The notes under the pieces are model-generated. The model was not told where the DNA came from. It did not search any database and saw only the letters and a program-made list of their open reading frames with translations. A stretch of 64,000 nt of DNA from Psoroptes ovis (taxonomy: Eukaryota; Arthropoda; Arachnida; Sarcoptiformes; Psoroptidae). Positions 27,142 through 40,244 of this stretch are shown here, piece by piece (the first letter of the stretch is position 1; each line of letters begins with the position of its first letter). Where the stretch lies: positions 3,410,001 through 3,474,000 of the forward strand of contig PQWQ01000002.1 in NCBI GenBank assembly GCA_002943765.1, in the 5' to 3' direction. Position numbers and translations under genes: made by a program.

Positions 27142-30100
27142 CAAAATATTTATAATTAACAATTTGATGAATTATAATAAAAAAACAAATGGTAAAAATT
27201 TTCAAATTGTGCGTATATTTACGCTAATATATTCAATTTTACAATAGCGAAAACAAATTACAAAAATTTTAAATGATTTAAATAATTTCTTTTGAAATGA
27301 TGATGAATGTCGTCGTATTTATATTGAAAAAAAAATTGTTTATTGATTGGTTGTTTAGTTGGTCGGTCGATCTATTGGTTAGTTGTTTATTGCTAGATAT
27401 AAATTTCTAATTGATCGATTGATTGTTGGTAAATGATAAATAATGAATTACAATTTTTAAAAAAATAAATGTGACTGTATATTGTATGTATGCAAAAGAA
27501 AAAACAACAAAACAGAAATTATATCAATATTAATCGTAGAAACATTGAATTTGAATCAAAAAACAAAAAATGCTAGATTTTCTATGAATAAATTCAATGT
27601 CAAACACTCGAAAATGGTGATTAAAATGTTATTATTATTTCTGCTTTTTTTTAATTTTCAATGTTCACTATATTTAATGGCATAAAAATACAATAAGCTT
27701 AAGATCAACCGAGTTGGCATTCAAATCAAACACGAGAAGAAAAATTTTTGGCAACAAATCTTGAAATAGAAATCTACTTATTATTTAATTTGATTTGAAT
27801 TATTGTATAATTCTATTCTAAATTGAATTTTTAAAAATAACACAATTCTACTTATGGCTGATTTGATTTCGTTGTTTTTCATTAACGACGGTTTATTTAT
27901 ATGTTCATAAATGATGAAGCGATAATAATTCGAATTCAAATACTTGATCAAAATATTTAACCATTAATTTTTTTGCACCGACAAATTTTTGATGGAAAAA
28001 AATGAGGAATTATCAATTTTTAACAGCAGATATTTATGTATATCTGTGTTTGTGGAGATATTTTATTTAATTTGATTGACAATTATCGATTTGCTGGCGA
28101 TAAATTATGAATTTACTGCTGTGGTCTATGAATTGATTTGTAATTTTGATGTTAAATATTCATAATTTATTCATTTGTTTGTTGCTGATTAATCAATTTT
28201 CGACAATTAAGTTTTACTAAAATAAAATGCATTGATTGATGTGTGAAAATTTGATGAAATTCAATTGATTTATTGGAAATAATGGATGAAAATGAAATGG
28301 CGTTTTATCGTATTTCACTGGTAAATTTGATCGTTTATTTATATCTATTTGATAAGCCGAAAAAATTGATAGAAATCTTAAATGAAGAATAATATCATCA
28401 TTGATTTATCAAAGATATTCGGGTACAAAGGGCTGTTTTGTTCAAATTAAATTTAATTAAGAAAAAAAAATCACTTGTAATCAGTTTTTGTTTTCGTTGG
28501 TCAAAATTTGATTAATCAATTCATTGTTTGAGAAATCGATTGGCTAATATGAGACACGTTAAGAATATTTAATTTGAGTAAAATAAAAACATCATCAAAT
28601 ATTCGTTGATTATTCGCGTCTTATTATTATTTGTTCAACAAAGATTCTTTTAGAGGTTTTACGTTTGTTTGCTCTTGATGAAATGATCATAAAAAATAAT
28701 AATAATCATTAGATTAACGTATCAATCGAGAAACGTATAGGAAAATTATCAAATAAAACTTCACATTTTTTTTATTTACTTTTTCTAATACGCCGCATTA
28801 CAACAGTTTCAATGATTAATATACCTGTGTATATATTGAATAATTTCATTCATATGATCAATATGTCATGTTATATCATTATGTACATGTATATAAATGT
28901 GTGTAATTGAATGTATAGATGAATGTATATGTATGCAACGTTGTATATACAGAAATTGTAATATAATAAAACACTTGTATATAATTGTTGACACTTGCGT
29001 GTATCGTATAAAATATAATGGACTTCGATATATCATACGATTTTTTCGTTGTGTTTTGCCTGTGGTTTTTTTTAAATTTCATTGAGCACATTTCTATGGA
29101 TATACATATGTATAAATGCACACATATGTTTCTCTATTTATCTGTCTCTGTATCTTATTATCATTGTAATTCATTACTACTAAGGCAATGATTAATTGTA
29201 TACATTTTAATGCTTCTACCAGTGCGGAAATCCGTTTAAATACAGAAAAGTTAAGACAAACAATGATAATGTGTAAAGATAATAATGTAAAGATAAATGA
29301 ATAATGATAATTAATTATCACCGAACCAAATTGCCAATAACAAAGTACAATTATCATTGATTAGTTCGAATTTTTATCTTCGAAAAAAATTCTACCGAAA
29401 CTCTTTGACCACCATCAGTCAATGTTTTGTTGGTCAAAAAATTTCGCCTGATTTCAACCTAAAAAAACTGATGAATGACCATTGACTGACAAAGACTGAT
29501 TCATCATCCTATTCATTCAACTGAGGATTATGGTAGATGTTGGTCATATAATGCAATGTTGAAATGTTGAAATATTAATGCAATAATTGATGGCATGTGT
29601 TTGTCGTTGTTGTCAGTCGATTCATGTGCACATGTACATATGTTAATACATGACTACACTAAGAATCACGCCACCAACAAAACACACGTAAACATAAGGC
29701 AAAAAAAAATGCAACAATCTGATTGGTCGACGCGAACGTCAGACCACTTTTCATTGTGAACGTTGTGTATCAATGATTTGAATTAAATGGAAAAATAAAT
29801 ACGGTGTAACTGCTTTTTTTAATGTCATGCTCACATTTCAAATAGAAAAAGAAATATCCTGTATTTTTACAATTTCAAATTTTAAATCAATGATTTTCAT
29901 AGATTTCTTATATTTTCCTTATTTCAAACGATTTGCAATCAAACAAATCACAAAATCATTAAACAATGATGTAATGATTACACGTTGTCGATCATCATCA
30001 TCATCACCATAATCGTCATCAATATTAACATCATCATTGATGATGATTTAGTAACATGTAAATAATGGCGAAAAAAAAACAATAAATAATTAAATAAATA

Positions 30101-31500
30101 AACACAAATGTACGCAATTACAAATCATCATAATTGTGATTGGAAATGAAATGAAAATTGTACATGATTTGTAAATGAATGATTTTTTACCTTATAATTC
30201 TGATGAAATTTTTAGTTTTCATTTTTTTTTTCACAAATCTCCAATTCAAATTGAATATCATTTTTGCAATAATTTTTTTTTGCTGATTTAATTTCACATT
30301 TCGATTTTCCCCATATTTCCACACATTAATTGAATAATTTATTCATTTAAATATTGTTCCAATTCGTGATTATTATTATTATTTATCAGGAAAATAATCA
30401 TTTAATCAATCTTTTATCTAATAATTTATGATATTAAAACGAATCAAATGATCATTTGATCAATGTTTGGAAAATAATTAAAAATTTCATAATAATGTAA
30501 TCAATAAAATATTCATTTGAAAATCGTATGATTTGGCAAAAAATTCTTTGATTCTTCGTCCTTGGTATGTCGTTGAAATTCATTATTATCATACATTTTC
30601 TTTCAAAATAATGATAATTTGAAATTTTATTGGTCATCAATCGACTAGACGTCATTCCTGGTGTGGGTTATCAAGTCGTTGAAGATTACAATCTTTAGAT
30701 TGAATTCATTTATTTTAAAAATTCATCATTTCGACCAGCCACTTCACACTGGGAAGTCTAATTTTTCTCCCTGAAAACCGACGGTCAAGAAGCTGTCAAC
30801 TTTTTCCATGTTGAAATGGTAAAAATGTCCGTGTCTAAGTGTCTAATACGGGTTGAGCGAAATCAAATGAATTCAATTATTATTATTGATAAGAGACGAG
30901 ACCATCATCTTGTTCTACCGGTTTATATGGTGATCTTACACTATTTTATATAGTAAAATCGAAATATTTCGTAATTCATGTTTTTTCACATAGAAAATAT
31001 CATCAATGAAAAACAAAATAGGAATAAATTACTACAAGTTTAATGACCATTTTGTTTAATTTATTCATTTATTTTTTGTCAAGTAAAAGCAATAAATGTT
31101 TATATTATGATTAATATCAAAGATCAATGAGTCAAAATTTTCGAAATCAGATAAAAATATCATCATTCAATATGACTAAAGATAATGATTTCACATTCAG
31201 AGAAAACATGAAAAAAAACTAATAATCATTATCATTGATCGTTTGATTATACGACGATATTGTGTACATTGGAACATTTTGAAACAAGATACTAATAACA
31301 ATAACAATAATGATGAATAAAGAAGAAACCTTTGACCTTCAGAACGAAATCTTTGTGCATATCTAATTTGATCAAGATTCGTACACATGCAGCAGACTCA
31401 TTTAAATTTCAAAGATTTTGCCATTTGTTAAACTTTGACATTTTTTGAGTGCCTATAAACAAAAATTTTTGGCCGAAAAAAAGCCTATTTCAATTTGAAT

Positions 31501-31534
<34 letters not shown>

Positions 31535-32626
31535 ATAATTTCAATATTTTATCAAATGTTTATTTCTGCTTTTTTTTGAAATGACTATCACGGTTTGTGT
31601 TTCACAAAAACCACTGATAATTGCATTTGTAGAAAGGAAATTAGAAATTTTAAATGTTTTATTTTTTTGATTTGAAATAAATAAAAATTGTCGTTTTGAA
31701 ACAATGGAAAACCTTGGAGGTTTGGATATTTATGTGTGTACCGAATGTAAAGTAATATTTTCAAATTTTCAATTTAATGAAAATTGTTTGTAATAATTGG
31801 ACATTTGTAATCATTGTACATTTGTTAATATCGAAAAAAACTGATTTTTTTTCAGATGAAATTGGAAAAATTTTGAAAAATCTATCGATAAATCTATGAA
31901 TATAAAGTTGAACATAAAAAACAAATTTCACAATGATCACAAAAGGGGCCATTTGTTTTTTAATTCTCTGCAAGCTATCGGTTCATCTTATGTATTGATG
32001 AAATAATCATTATCATTATTACTCGATAGAAATAAAAAGATGTGCCAACATTTAGTCTTATATTTTGTCTGCATAACACGTGCAACAAGGACAAATAAAG
32101 TCAAACGCAAGATTTTAAATATTTTAAAATAAATTGATTCATTTGAAATTAGCGCCTTCTATCGATTTGAATCGCTAATGTTGTCCGAGAATTTTTTCAG
32201 ACAAAATGAATTAAAGAGTTCGAAAAAATGATAATTTAAAATTTAAATAACTTAATAATAATAATTTATTATTCTTAAAAACAATTATCAAGGGATGATA
32301 AGAACATTTCATAAATAATTTAAAATTACAATTTTATAAAAATTATCATAATAAAATTGAATTTAAATTTTAAGCATAAATAATGTTGAATATCAAAAAC
32401 AATCAGGAATAATAATTGAAAACAACAACCATAATAATAGTTGTGGCACTTTTAAAATCGACAATAATAATGATAATTCGAATGATAATAATAATTGAAT
32501 TAATTACAATGATGAGATTTGATCATGATGAATTAAAGATGAAATAAATGATTATCAGATAATTTGTTTTCTTATTTGAGTAAACAGAATTTACAATTGC
32601 ATTTCATTTGTTCATTTTTCATTTCA
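27142..32626. other. Large intergenic region, ACSL / AdipoR
   Basis: 5.5 kb without a supportable gene. It contains AT-rich and TATG/GTAT-rich low complexity (about 28.8-29.2 kb), a 30-nt T run at 31504-31533, and short inverted segments (around 29410-29490, AGTCAATG and CATTGACT). Open frames here are short and low-complexity. The left part should carry the ACSL promoter. Confidence 0.5.
31504..31533. repeat. Poly(T) tract, 30 nt
   Basis: Thirty consecutive T, the longest homopolymer I noticed in the window. It could be the tail of a minus-strand retroposed copy or plain slippage. I see no recognisable body of a retroposon beside it. Confidence 0.85.
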
Positions 32627-34334
32627 TCACATTTGAATTTCACATGTTGATTGTTGAGCAAATATACGAAAATCGGCCATACTTGTGATGCCACGTAAAT
32701 GACAAATTGCTGCTAATATCACAAATATATGAAATAATTGATGTGAATGAAACTAAAATAAAAGAAAAATAATGAATATTATTTCATCGAATAAATTATA
32801 GAATTGAAAAACTTACGTATAAATCAAATTTTCCAGGATAAAAACGTTCTGGTATACGTGACGCATAAACGATTGCACCCGTAATATATAAAAATACCAT
32901 TGCTGTTAAGTATTTGACTGATGTCACAAATTTATCATGATTGAATGTAGTATCATCAAAATGTACATAAAACCAGTGTACAGCCGGTATAAAGCTGAAA
33001 AATGCATATGAAAAAAATACGAATGCACGTAATGGACGATATTGTGGTTCAGAGAATTTTTGTGCAAATGATACAGTCACGGAAGCAGCACAAAGGCACA
33101 ATGTTAAAATTGAATAGAGTATTTGTGAAAAAAATGAACAATAAAATGCATAATAAAGACATGGTAAAATTGAACCGGCAATCAACAATGAAATACCGCA
33201 ATAATCCAACCTAAAAATAATAATTGATCACATTTTTATAAATGACAAATAAATAACAATAATAATGAATACTTACTTGCAAACAAATACTAGAACCTGA
33301 TGTGAATGACATGCTAGTGTATGATAACAAGTTGAAAATGCCAAACAAAGTATTGCCGTGAATAGAAAAATGCCCAACATTATTTTATCAATCAATGGTA
33401 CAGTTGAATAATTACTGGCCACAAATAGATAAACACTCATTAATACAAAGCAAATACATCCAATAGCATGTGTCCAAATATTCATTGTTTCGGTGTGTAG
33501 CCGAAATATTGACCAAAAACATGCTTGAAATGATTGTAATGGTGGACGATGGCCAAACAATAAATAATCATTATCTTGTAGCCATTGAGGTAAATGATTG
33601 AAATGTCTTAGATTCCATGCATTTTGAAACATGCACATCATTGAATAATCCATAGTACCGGCTTTCTCTGCCAGCTTTTTCGAAACCATCATTAATTGAT
33701 TTGAATTATTACCATTATTATTACTATATTGATGATCATTTAATACATCTTCAACAGATTGATTATTACGTAATCTAATACAATTAATATCATCATTATA
33801 ATTTGATTGTATTGTTTGAGAACATGATGAATTTGAATTTGGTGCCATTGTTGATTGTTGCTGCTGTTGGTCTGTTGTTTCTTCTTTTGATAGTAATTTA
33901 TTATTATTATCGTTGATATTATTATTATTATTATTAATTAAATCAATAACATTAATTATTATCTCATCAGAATTATTTTTTTTATTCAAATTTTTATTAT
34001 TGTTTTTGTTATTATCATTAATTTCAATATTATTATTCTTGTAGTCAACACGATTGTAGTCCAAATCTGTGGCAATAATTTTTATCGATATCAATTGGAC
34101 ATTTGATGAATTATTATTGTCAATAATATTATTGTTATCATCGATAATTGATTTATTGGTCTATTTGAACAAAGAAAAAAAGTCAGAACAGAAAATTAAT
34201 CAGAACAAATGTCTTAAATATCATCATGCATCAAAAATAGTAAATAGTAAAATGAAATTGAAATTGAAAATCAAAATCAAAATCAAAAAATGAAAAAAAA
34301 TTCAAAATTAAAGTTCACATACATCAACGGCCAT
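32627..34334 (-). CDS. AdipoR: Adiponectin receptor-type PAQR protein
   Basis: Seven-helix zinc-dependent PAQR membrane protein (AdipoR branch, linked to ceramidase activity and membrane-lipid/insulin homeostasis). Four exons on the minus strand, 34334-34323, 34160-33277, 33210-32817 and 32752-32627, give 471 residues. Exon 1 codes only MAVD before its donor. An Asn/Asp-rich cytoplasmic N-terminus follows, then the family core: LPQWLQDNDYLLFGHRPP, FRLHTETMNIWTHAIG, STCYHTLACHS, KLDYCGISLLIAGS, RIPERFYPGKFDLY and FHSHQLFHI. The His in the YH and HSHQLFH motifs are at the positions that bind zinc in human AdipoR1/2. The DNDYLLxGHRPP and PERFxPGKFD motifs separate it from PAQR3 and the progestin receptors. 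The start was fixed by a clean donor (GAT|GTATGT) after MAVD; the main exon itself has no ATG near its acceptor. Confidence 0.93.
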
Positions 34335-37300
34335 GTTATTTGAAGTTTTATCAATAAAAATATTAAATATTAATCAAATCAATCAATCAATGATAAACAT
34401 GAAAAAAATATTTATCAAAGACAAACAAAAAAAAACTATCAAAGAAATGATTTTTTCAAAAAATAAATATAAATTTGCATTGAAAGTCAATCACAAGTAT
34501 GAACCAGTTAAATGTAAGTTTTTTTTGAATGTAAAAAAATGAATATCATGAATGGATAGAAAATGAAACTTCTTATAAACACAAACAATAGAAAGATTGT
34601 CTATTCTTGAAGAATTGAAATACGAAAAACAAGTTTGATCATTGATGATTATGATCATCATTATCAATATCCTATCATTATTAAATCATTAATTCACAAC
34701 AACAGAAGAATATTAGTGTGAATCTATTGATCTACCTTTGATGGTTAAATAATGATGATAATCTTTGAAAATCGATTGATCCACCGATTACTTACAAAGA
34801 AACGAACAAATTAATTTTCAAATTTTCAATGATATTCAAATTTAAATTTGAATTTTATTTTAATATGGCAAATCTTTACGACTACCATCGAAATCTTTGA
34901 CGTATTATTTGATGATAATTAAAAAAACGTTAATTTGAATTGTTTATTTGAAGGAAACTTTTTCATCAATTTTTGAAAAATTTTTTTTCATTTCAATTCA
35001 AATTCAATTTCACTGAAAAAAACAACAACAAAAAAAAACGAACTAATCGGGGAAAAAATAGACATCATTATCATTGAACGCATTAGACGAACATCATCAG
35101 AAATTATTATTGTAATCAAATACGTCAATTGACCATTTAGATCAATCGAATCGATTCGGGATTTTTTTTCTTTTTCACTTTGTTTATTCAAATCATTCGT
35201 TTTGTGAAATGGAAAAATTCATAATCAAAAAACGATTGATTACGAAATTAATCATTATATAGGAAGTTATAGGAAAATTTTCAATTGTCATATGAATAAT
35301 TTCATAAATAAAAATCCATTCTGAAACTTACCCTTAAACGATCAGGTGATCATGCAGTATTGTGAATGCAATTTAAGTGCAGAAAACTCCTGATTTTATA
35401 TGCTGATGATGATGAATGAAATGAAAATTCTAGATTTCATTGAATAATATAAAAATAATTACCCATACGAAATGAAAAGGAAGGATAATCCTCGTTTTAT
35501 ATCATTGGTAATGGCTTTTTTTTGGAAGAGTTATTATCGTTCAAATTTTGAATCTAGAAAGAAAAAAATATCGTAAAAAAACTTGAAACCAATCATCACA
35601 CAATCATCAAAATAAAAAACAAGAAACCGGTTATATGGTAAATGGTTATGTTTACGATAATGTATTTTGCATGAGTTTTATTTGAAAAAAAAAATTGAAT
35701 AACTAAATCGATGATAGATTTAAATTAATTTCAATTGAAATTAAATTTTTTACATAATAATATAATTGTTCATTGATTGATTTGTTGGTAAACACACTAA
35801 AAAACAATCTACATAATAGCAGCAGCAGCAACAACAATAACAACAACAACAGCAGTAGGAAAGCCTTTACGAAGAATTGGTGTTTGTGTCCCCTTTCGTT
35901 GTTTTATTTGTTTGTTTGTCTGTGTTTACCAATAATTATCATCATCATTATTGTAATTGTCAACGTTTTAATCAATCAGTGTTTGTGTGCGTGTGTGTTT
36001 TTGTTCATTTCCACAAATTTTGATTGGAAATGTATTGAAATTAAAATTGATGACGAAAGTTTCAATGGATGATTGAATGGATGACGTTAAACGAAAAATT
36101 TAAATATTTCATTGACTGGTAATTATTGATTGATTGTATTGAATGCACACATTATTGGTGATAATAATGCATTTGAATGTATTGATTATAATTTTATGAC
36201 AAATTTAATGAGTTTTTGGGCGAACAAATTAAATAATAAAATCGATTATCATCGATTGAACAAATTAATTGGACAAGAGAAGATAATGAGAAAGTTTACT
36301 TTAAAAAATGATGGTGTTGATGATGATACTAACATGATAAAATTTCGATAATTTTCTTATGATTTTCGATGAATTTTTCGTATAAAATTTAAATTTTCAA
36401 ATGAAATTATATGAGAATTAAAAAATTATATGAAATTTTAAATCTCTTTTTATTTCATTACTTCAAATTTACGATTCAGTTCAATGTCAAATTATTATAT
36501 ATGCAACAGGTGCAAACTAATAATAAGGATACTTTATACTAACTTTAAACTTAATATTGAAAATAATCAATATCGATGTGATTAGAACATTGTTTTTTTT
36601 ACAATTAAATGAGATGTTATGAAATTTTTTTTTTGTATCTTCGCCGATCGGCTGTCAAATATACAAATATTTGAGGATGAAAGGAAAAAAATGAAATGAA
36701 ATGAAATAATTTTGAAAGAGAAAGTAAATATTTTAAGGAAAATGAAATCTCACTTTTGAATAAGACGACGATACATTCAAAACAATAATAAAGTAAATGA
36801 ATTGAATGGAATGATGATAATGATGGTAAATCTATCATTATTTTGTGAACACAATGGATGTCTTGCTTTTAAGATTTCAAATTTTGAATTAGATCATCAT
36901 CATTAACCGATTGTTTATGGAAAATTTAAGAAAGTTTCAGAAAACCAAACATATTTCATAGTTCATTTACATTTAAATGGCTCATGCGAACGAAAACAAA
37001 AAACAAAACGGGAAATTTAGATTTAAGTTGAATTTGATTTAGTATTTATCTTAATTTGAACCGAAAGAAAAAAATTAAAATTGATGAAACTGAATATCTT
37101 GTCATTGATGAAGGTCGTCGAACACTGACGACTATGATGATGTAAAGACGGCAAAGAAGAGAAAAGCTTATATCGACAACATCAACATCATTAATTTAAC
37201 CTCGAACTTTCAAGGAAGTTTAATTTGTTTTTTATTTGTGAAAATAAATTGAGAGAACAAGATTTTCATTTTCTTCTTCTGATAGTGCATAGCTTTAATT

Positions 37301-38125
37301 GAAAGAAGATGAAATGAATTTCTTTCTATTTCAATGCATTCGCCAGTACATTTATTTCTAATTAAATAAGAATGATTTAATCACGAGAAAAAGCATTAAA
37401 ACTGATGATGTTTATTATTTTTTTTATTACACTCAAATAAATTATGATGTAAAAACAATCAAAGAAGCTCAATGTCAAGGACATTGAACGCCTGATCTTT
37501 GAAATTGAATTTATTGCTTCAGATGCGAACGATGGTATCGTTGAAAACATCATAGGTTTGGATTTAATAAAATGAGTCTGCTAATCAATTTAAATATTTT
37601 GGAGCGCTTGAAATCGATTCACGAATAAAAACAATCTCAAATTTGAACAATTTGCTCGTTTTTGTCGATCGTTGAAAGCAAACAGGTGCATATTAATTGT
37701 ATCGTTGATTTACAATTTTTCGATTTTAAAATTTATAGGATTGATTCATTGTCTGGATTTTTGATAGTGATTATCATTATATGGATAAAAAAATTATGTA
37801 AAGATATCAAACAATCACAATTAGGAATGATATTTCACGGTGATATCATTTCATTTTTTATGATCATTAATGATAAATAAAATTTATTTTTATTCAATTT
37901 ATTTTATGAATAGACGATAAGGAAGATAAACAATATTATCAACGATTTTGTTTTGAAAAATTTAAATGATTCACTTTTTTCACTATGTTAAAAGCTACGA
38001 GATCATTGCAACAAAATCATTGCGATCACTGATAATTTTTAGCTATTGGGGAATTGGCCGGGCCCAAATATTTATACATCAAGCCAATAGATGGCTGCCT
38101 GTGTCTCGAAAATATTGAAATTTAA
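34335..38125. other. Intergenic region upstream of AdipoR
   Basis: About 3.8 kb of AT-rich DNA with poly-A/T runs. It contains a 73-codon open frame (36130-36351, no ATG at its start) that matches nothing I recognise. AdipoR promoter and 5' UTR presumably lie in the left part. No gene is supported. Confidence 0.5.
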
Positions 38126-38272
38126 TCCTTAAAACTCGAGCGGTGAGCATCACTCACCATAAGATATAATGCAGTAACTCGATAGGCGCCCCTCAGTCAC
38201 CATTTTACATTAGCGTGAAAAATTGTCGAGCTGCTGGCTCGCTTGCGCTGTAACTGCCTCGAGTTCTAAGGG
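38126..38272. mobile_element. piggyBac-like MITE with TTAA target duplication
   Basis: 147-bp element bounded by TTAA on both sides (38122-38125 and 38273-38276). Terminal inverted repeats are TCCTTAAAACTCGAG at the left and, read inward from the right end, CCCTTAGAACTCGAG: 13 of 15 match. Both TTAA duplication and CCCTT-type termini are hallmarks of the piggyBac superfamily. The interior is far more GC-rich than its surroundings. It contains a subterminal hairpin, GGTGAG-catca-CTCACC, near the left end. There is no coding capacity, so it is non-autonomous and would need a transposase from elsewhere. Confidence 0.8.
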
Positions 38273-38276
38273 TTAA

Positions 38277-40244
38277 AATTCAATTACAAATTATCATTTT
38301 AGGCATAATAATCATTAATAAATGTCAATTATAAAAAACGGATTTATTTGAAAATGTATTTATTTACAATTAGTGCCAAGTCCGAAGACTATTGTACCGT
38401 GCATTGGTTTATATGTGTGCGTGTGTGCTTACAAAGTAATGTGAATTTGTAATTGTTTTGTTTGGTATCTAAAAGAGTGTCTGGCTGTGTGTGCTTGAAA
38501 ATCAAAAGGTACTTGTTAATTTCAAATAGTTACATTAAATTTTAATAGATGGCGCCATGTGTCTTTTAGAAAAAATTGAAAATAAAAACTCAAATAATAA
38601 GCATATGACAATATAAGCTTAACAATCATTTAAGAAGTACTTATCATGAAAATATGGTGAATTTTATTTAATAATGATGAACGAAAATGATTATGATATG
38701 ATAATATGATTAAAATGTAATGATAATTAATGTGATATGGAATGATAATAATGATGATGATGGATGAAAATGAGAATCATGAATGGAGATGAAGATGGCT
38801 ATTAATAGATGAAGATGTGATGGAGGAAGACAGGGCAGAAAATCAGGGCTTAGTAGGGGACAATCACGTTGATATACGAGCGATCTCTCCCAGGATACCC
38901 TCAAATGCATCACCGTGATGTCTCCTCCATATGAATTCAATCATGTAGGATTCGAGTATCGATCGAGCGGTGCCGCGTTGTCTATTATTACGCCATTCAA
39001 GGCTACCCCATAACCTCTCGATTTTCTGTGTATTTGCCCTGGATATAGGGTCGATGAAGTTTTCGTTATGGTTCACCTTCAGGTGTTGAAAACCCATCCG
39101 CTAAAGATCAGCCATTGAATAGGCCCTCCAGGAATCCGATACGATGGTCGTACCTGATTGGACATTATCGCCGAATGCTTTCATCAATACACCCTAGGAC
39201 CTATTCAGCACCATCCCCAGGAAACATTCGTTTGTCTCGCGACAAACGCCCCCGAATTTCCATTGCTGCGGCAGAGACCGTCCTTTAATGTCTTTACGCC
39301 TGGCAAACAGAGTCTCATCGATCTCAACGGTTTTGCCAGGACCGCCAATTTTCCCCTCATGCCTACGCTTCACTTAGGCGCATACGTCCCTTAACCGGCC
39401 ATTCCACTTTATAACTTTATGTTTGGAGTGGCATTTTGGGAAATTTTGCCAATGTATCAATTTTGAATTCTTTGACTAGGTTATCTAAAAATTTTCTTTG
39501 CGACACGTGGAATTTACCGTCTTTTTTAATAATTTCCAAACCACAGAATTTTTTATATCTCCAAAATCACGTATCGACAGTTTTTTTGACAACGACAGTC
39601 ATTTAATAACATTTAAAAATTATAAACCTCATCAATAACAACATATAAAAAATCACAACTTTTCATTCACGTGCTTTCTCATAATTTACTTTAAATCAAG
39701 CATGACCATCAGACAATGCGGTTCTACAACAACGCCATCTATCGTTCGTCAAATTATCAAAAGCTGTAAATCAATGTTAGCCAATCACAGCGTAGCTATA
39801 ATCGATATCAGTTTGATAACTCATTGATAATCTTATCAAGAACAAGAATGCTAACTATTCTTCACTGCCTTCTCAGCTAAGTGTGTATTCACAAATACCA
39901 ATTATTTTTATCTAACGAATGCAATATACCGAAGAACTGTGGAATTGATTTAGCTTTTTTCAAAAATTTAAAAAAGCTAAATACACCAACATAAAGCTAC
40001 TGATGTTGAAACAGTCGATCGAGAAACTTGTGGAATGAACATGCGTAGCATGAATGTCGGTGATGTGTTCGATCCATGCTTTTTTGTGCATGCATGTTTT
40101 TATATTTTGCTTCCTTTTCCACACAGACACTCATGCTTGTATGTGTGTGTTGGTGATTCGTGTTACTTTTTTTTGAATTTTGGTGTGATTTTTTTTCAAT
40201 TTTCCTTAATTAATTTTTAATTTTTTCAATTATTAAAGTTCAAA
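38277..40244. other. Transposon-bearing region upstream of RPL3
   Basis: This stretch holds the dead Merlin-type transposase described separately. The remainder, 39421-40244, should contain the RPL3 promoter. A CCAAT box sits at about 39780 (AGCCAATCAC). A pyrimidine tract beginning with C at 40110-40120 (CTTCCTTTTCC) could be a TOP-like transcription start, though ATG triplets lie between it and the real start. Confidence 0.4.
38864..39420 (-). pseudogene. Degenerate Merlin (IS1016/ISXO2-like) DDE transposase
   Basis: Read on the minus strand, one frame from about 39420 to 38864 gives a continuous transposase-like sequence broken by three stop codons: TAA at 39376-39374, TAG at 39196-39194 and TAG at 39103-39101. 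Recognisable pieces are GGPGKTVEIDETLFARR (first catalytic Asp), QQWKFGGVCRETNECFL, TIVSDSWRAYS (second Asp), NFIDPISRANTQKIERLWGS (probable third acidic residue) and SYMIEFIWRRHHGDAFEGIL. This order matches the IS1016/ISXO2-like family that defines Merlin transposons. The zinc-ribbon N-terminus is not clear. No frameshift is needed, so decay is by point mutation. The segment is near 50% GC in a genome of far lower GC, consistent with mobile-element origin. Confidence 0.8.

Noticed and set aside
36130..36351. 73-codon frame with fairly mixed composition
   Set aside because: It opens with TTG rather than ATG, has no recognisable family and no plausible partner exons; left as noise, with low certainty.
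38710..38940. 76-codon minus-strand frame overlapping the transposase end
   Set aside because: It is a different frame from the recognisable transposase blocks and reads partly through repetitive ATG/GAT DNA.
39158..39394. 78-codon plus-strand frame over the transposase relic
   Set aside because: Antisense shadow of the Merlin-type sequence, which is the frame that matches the family.
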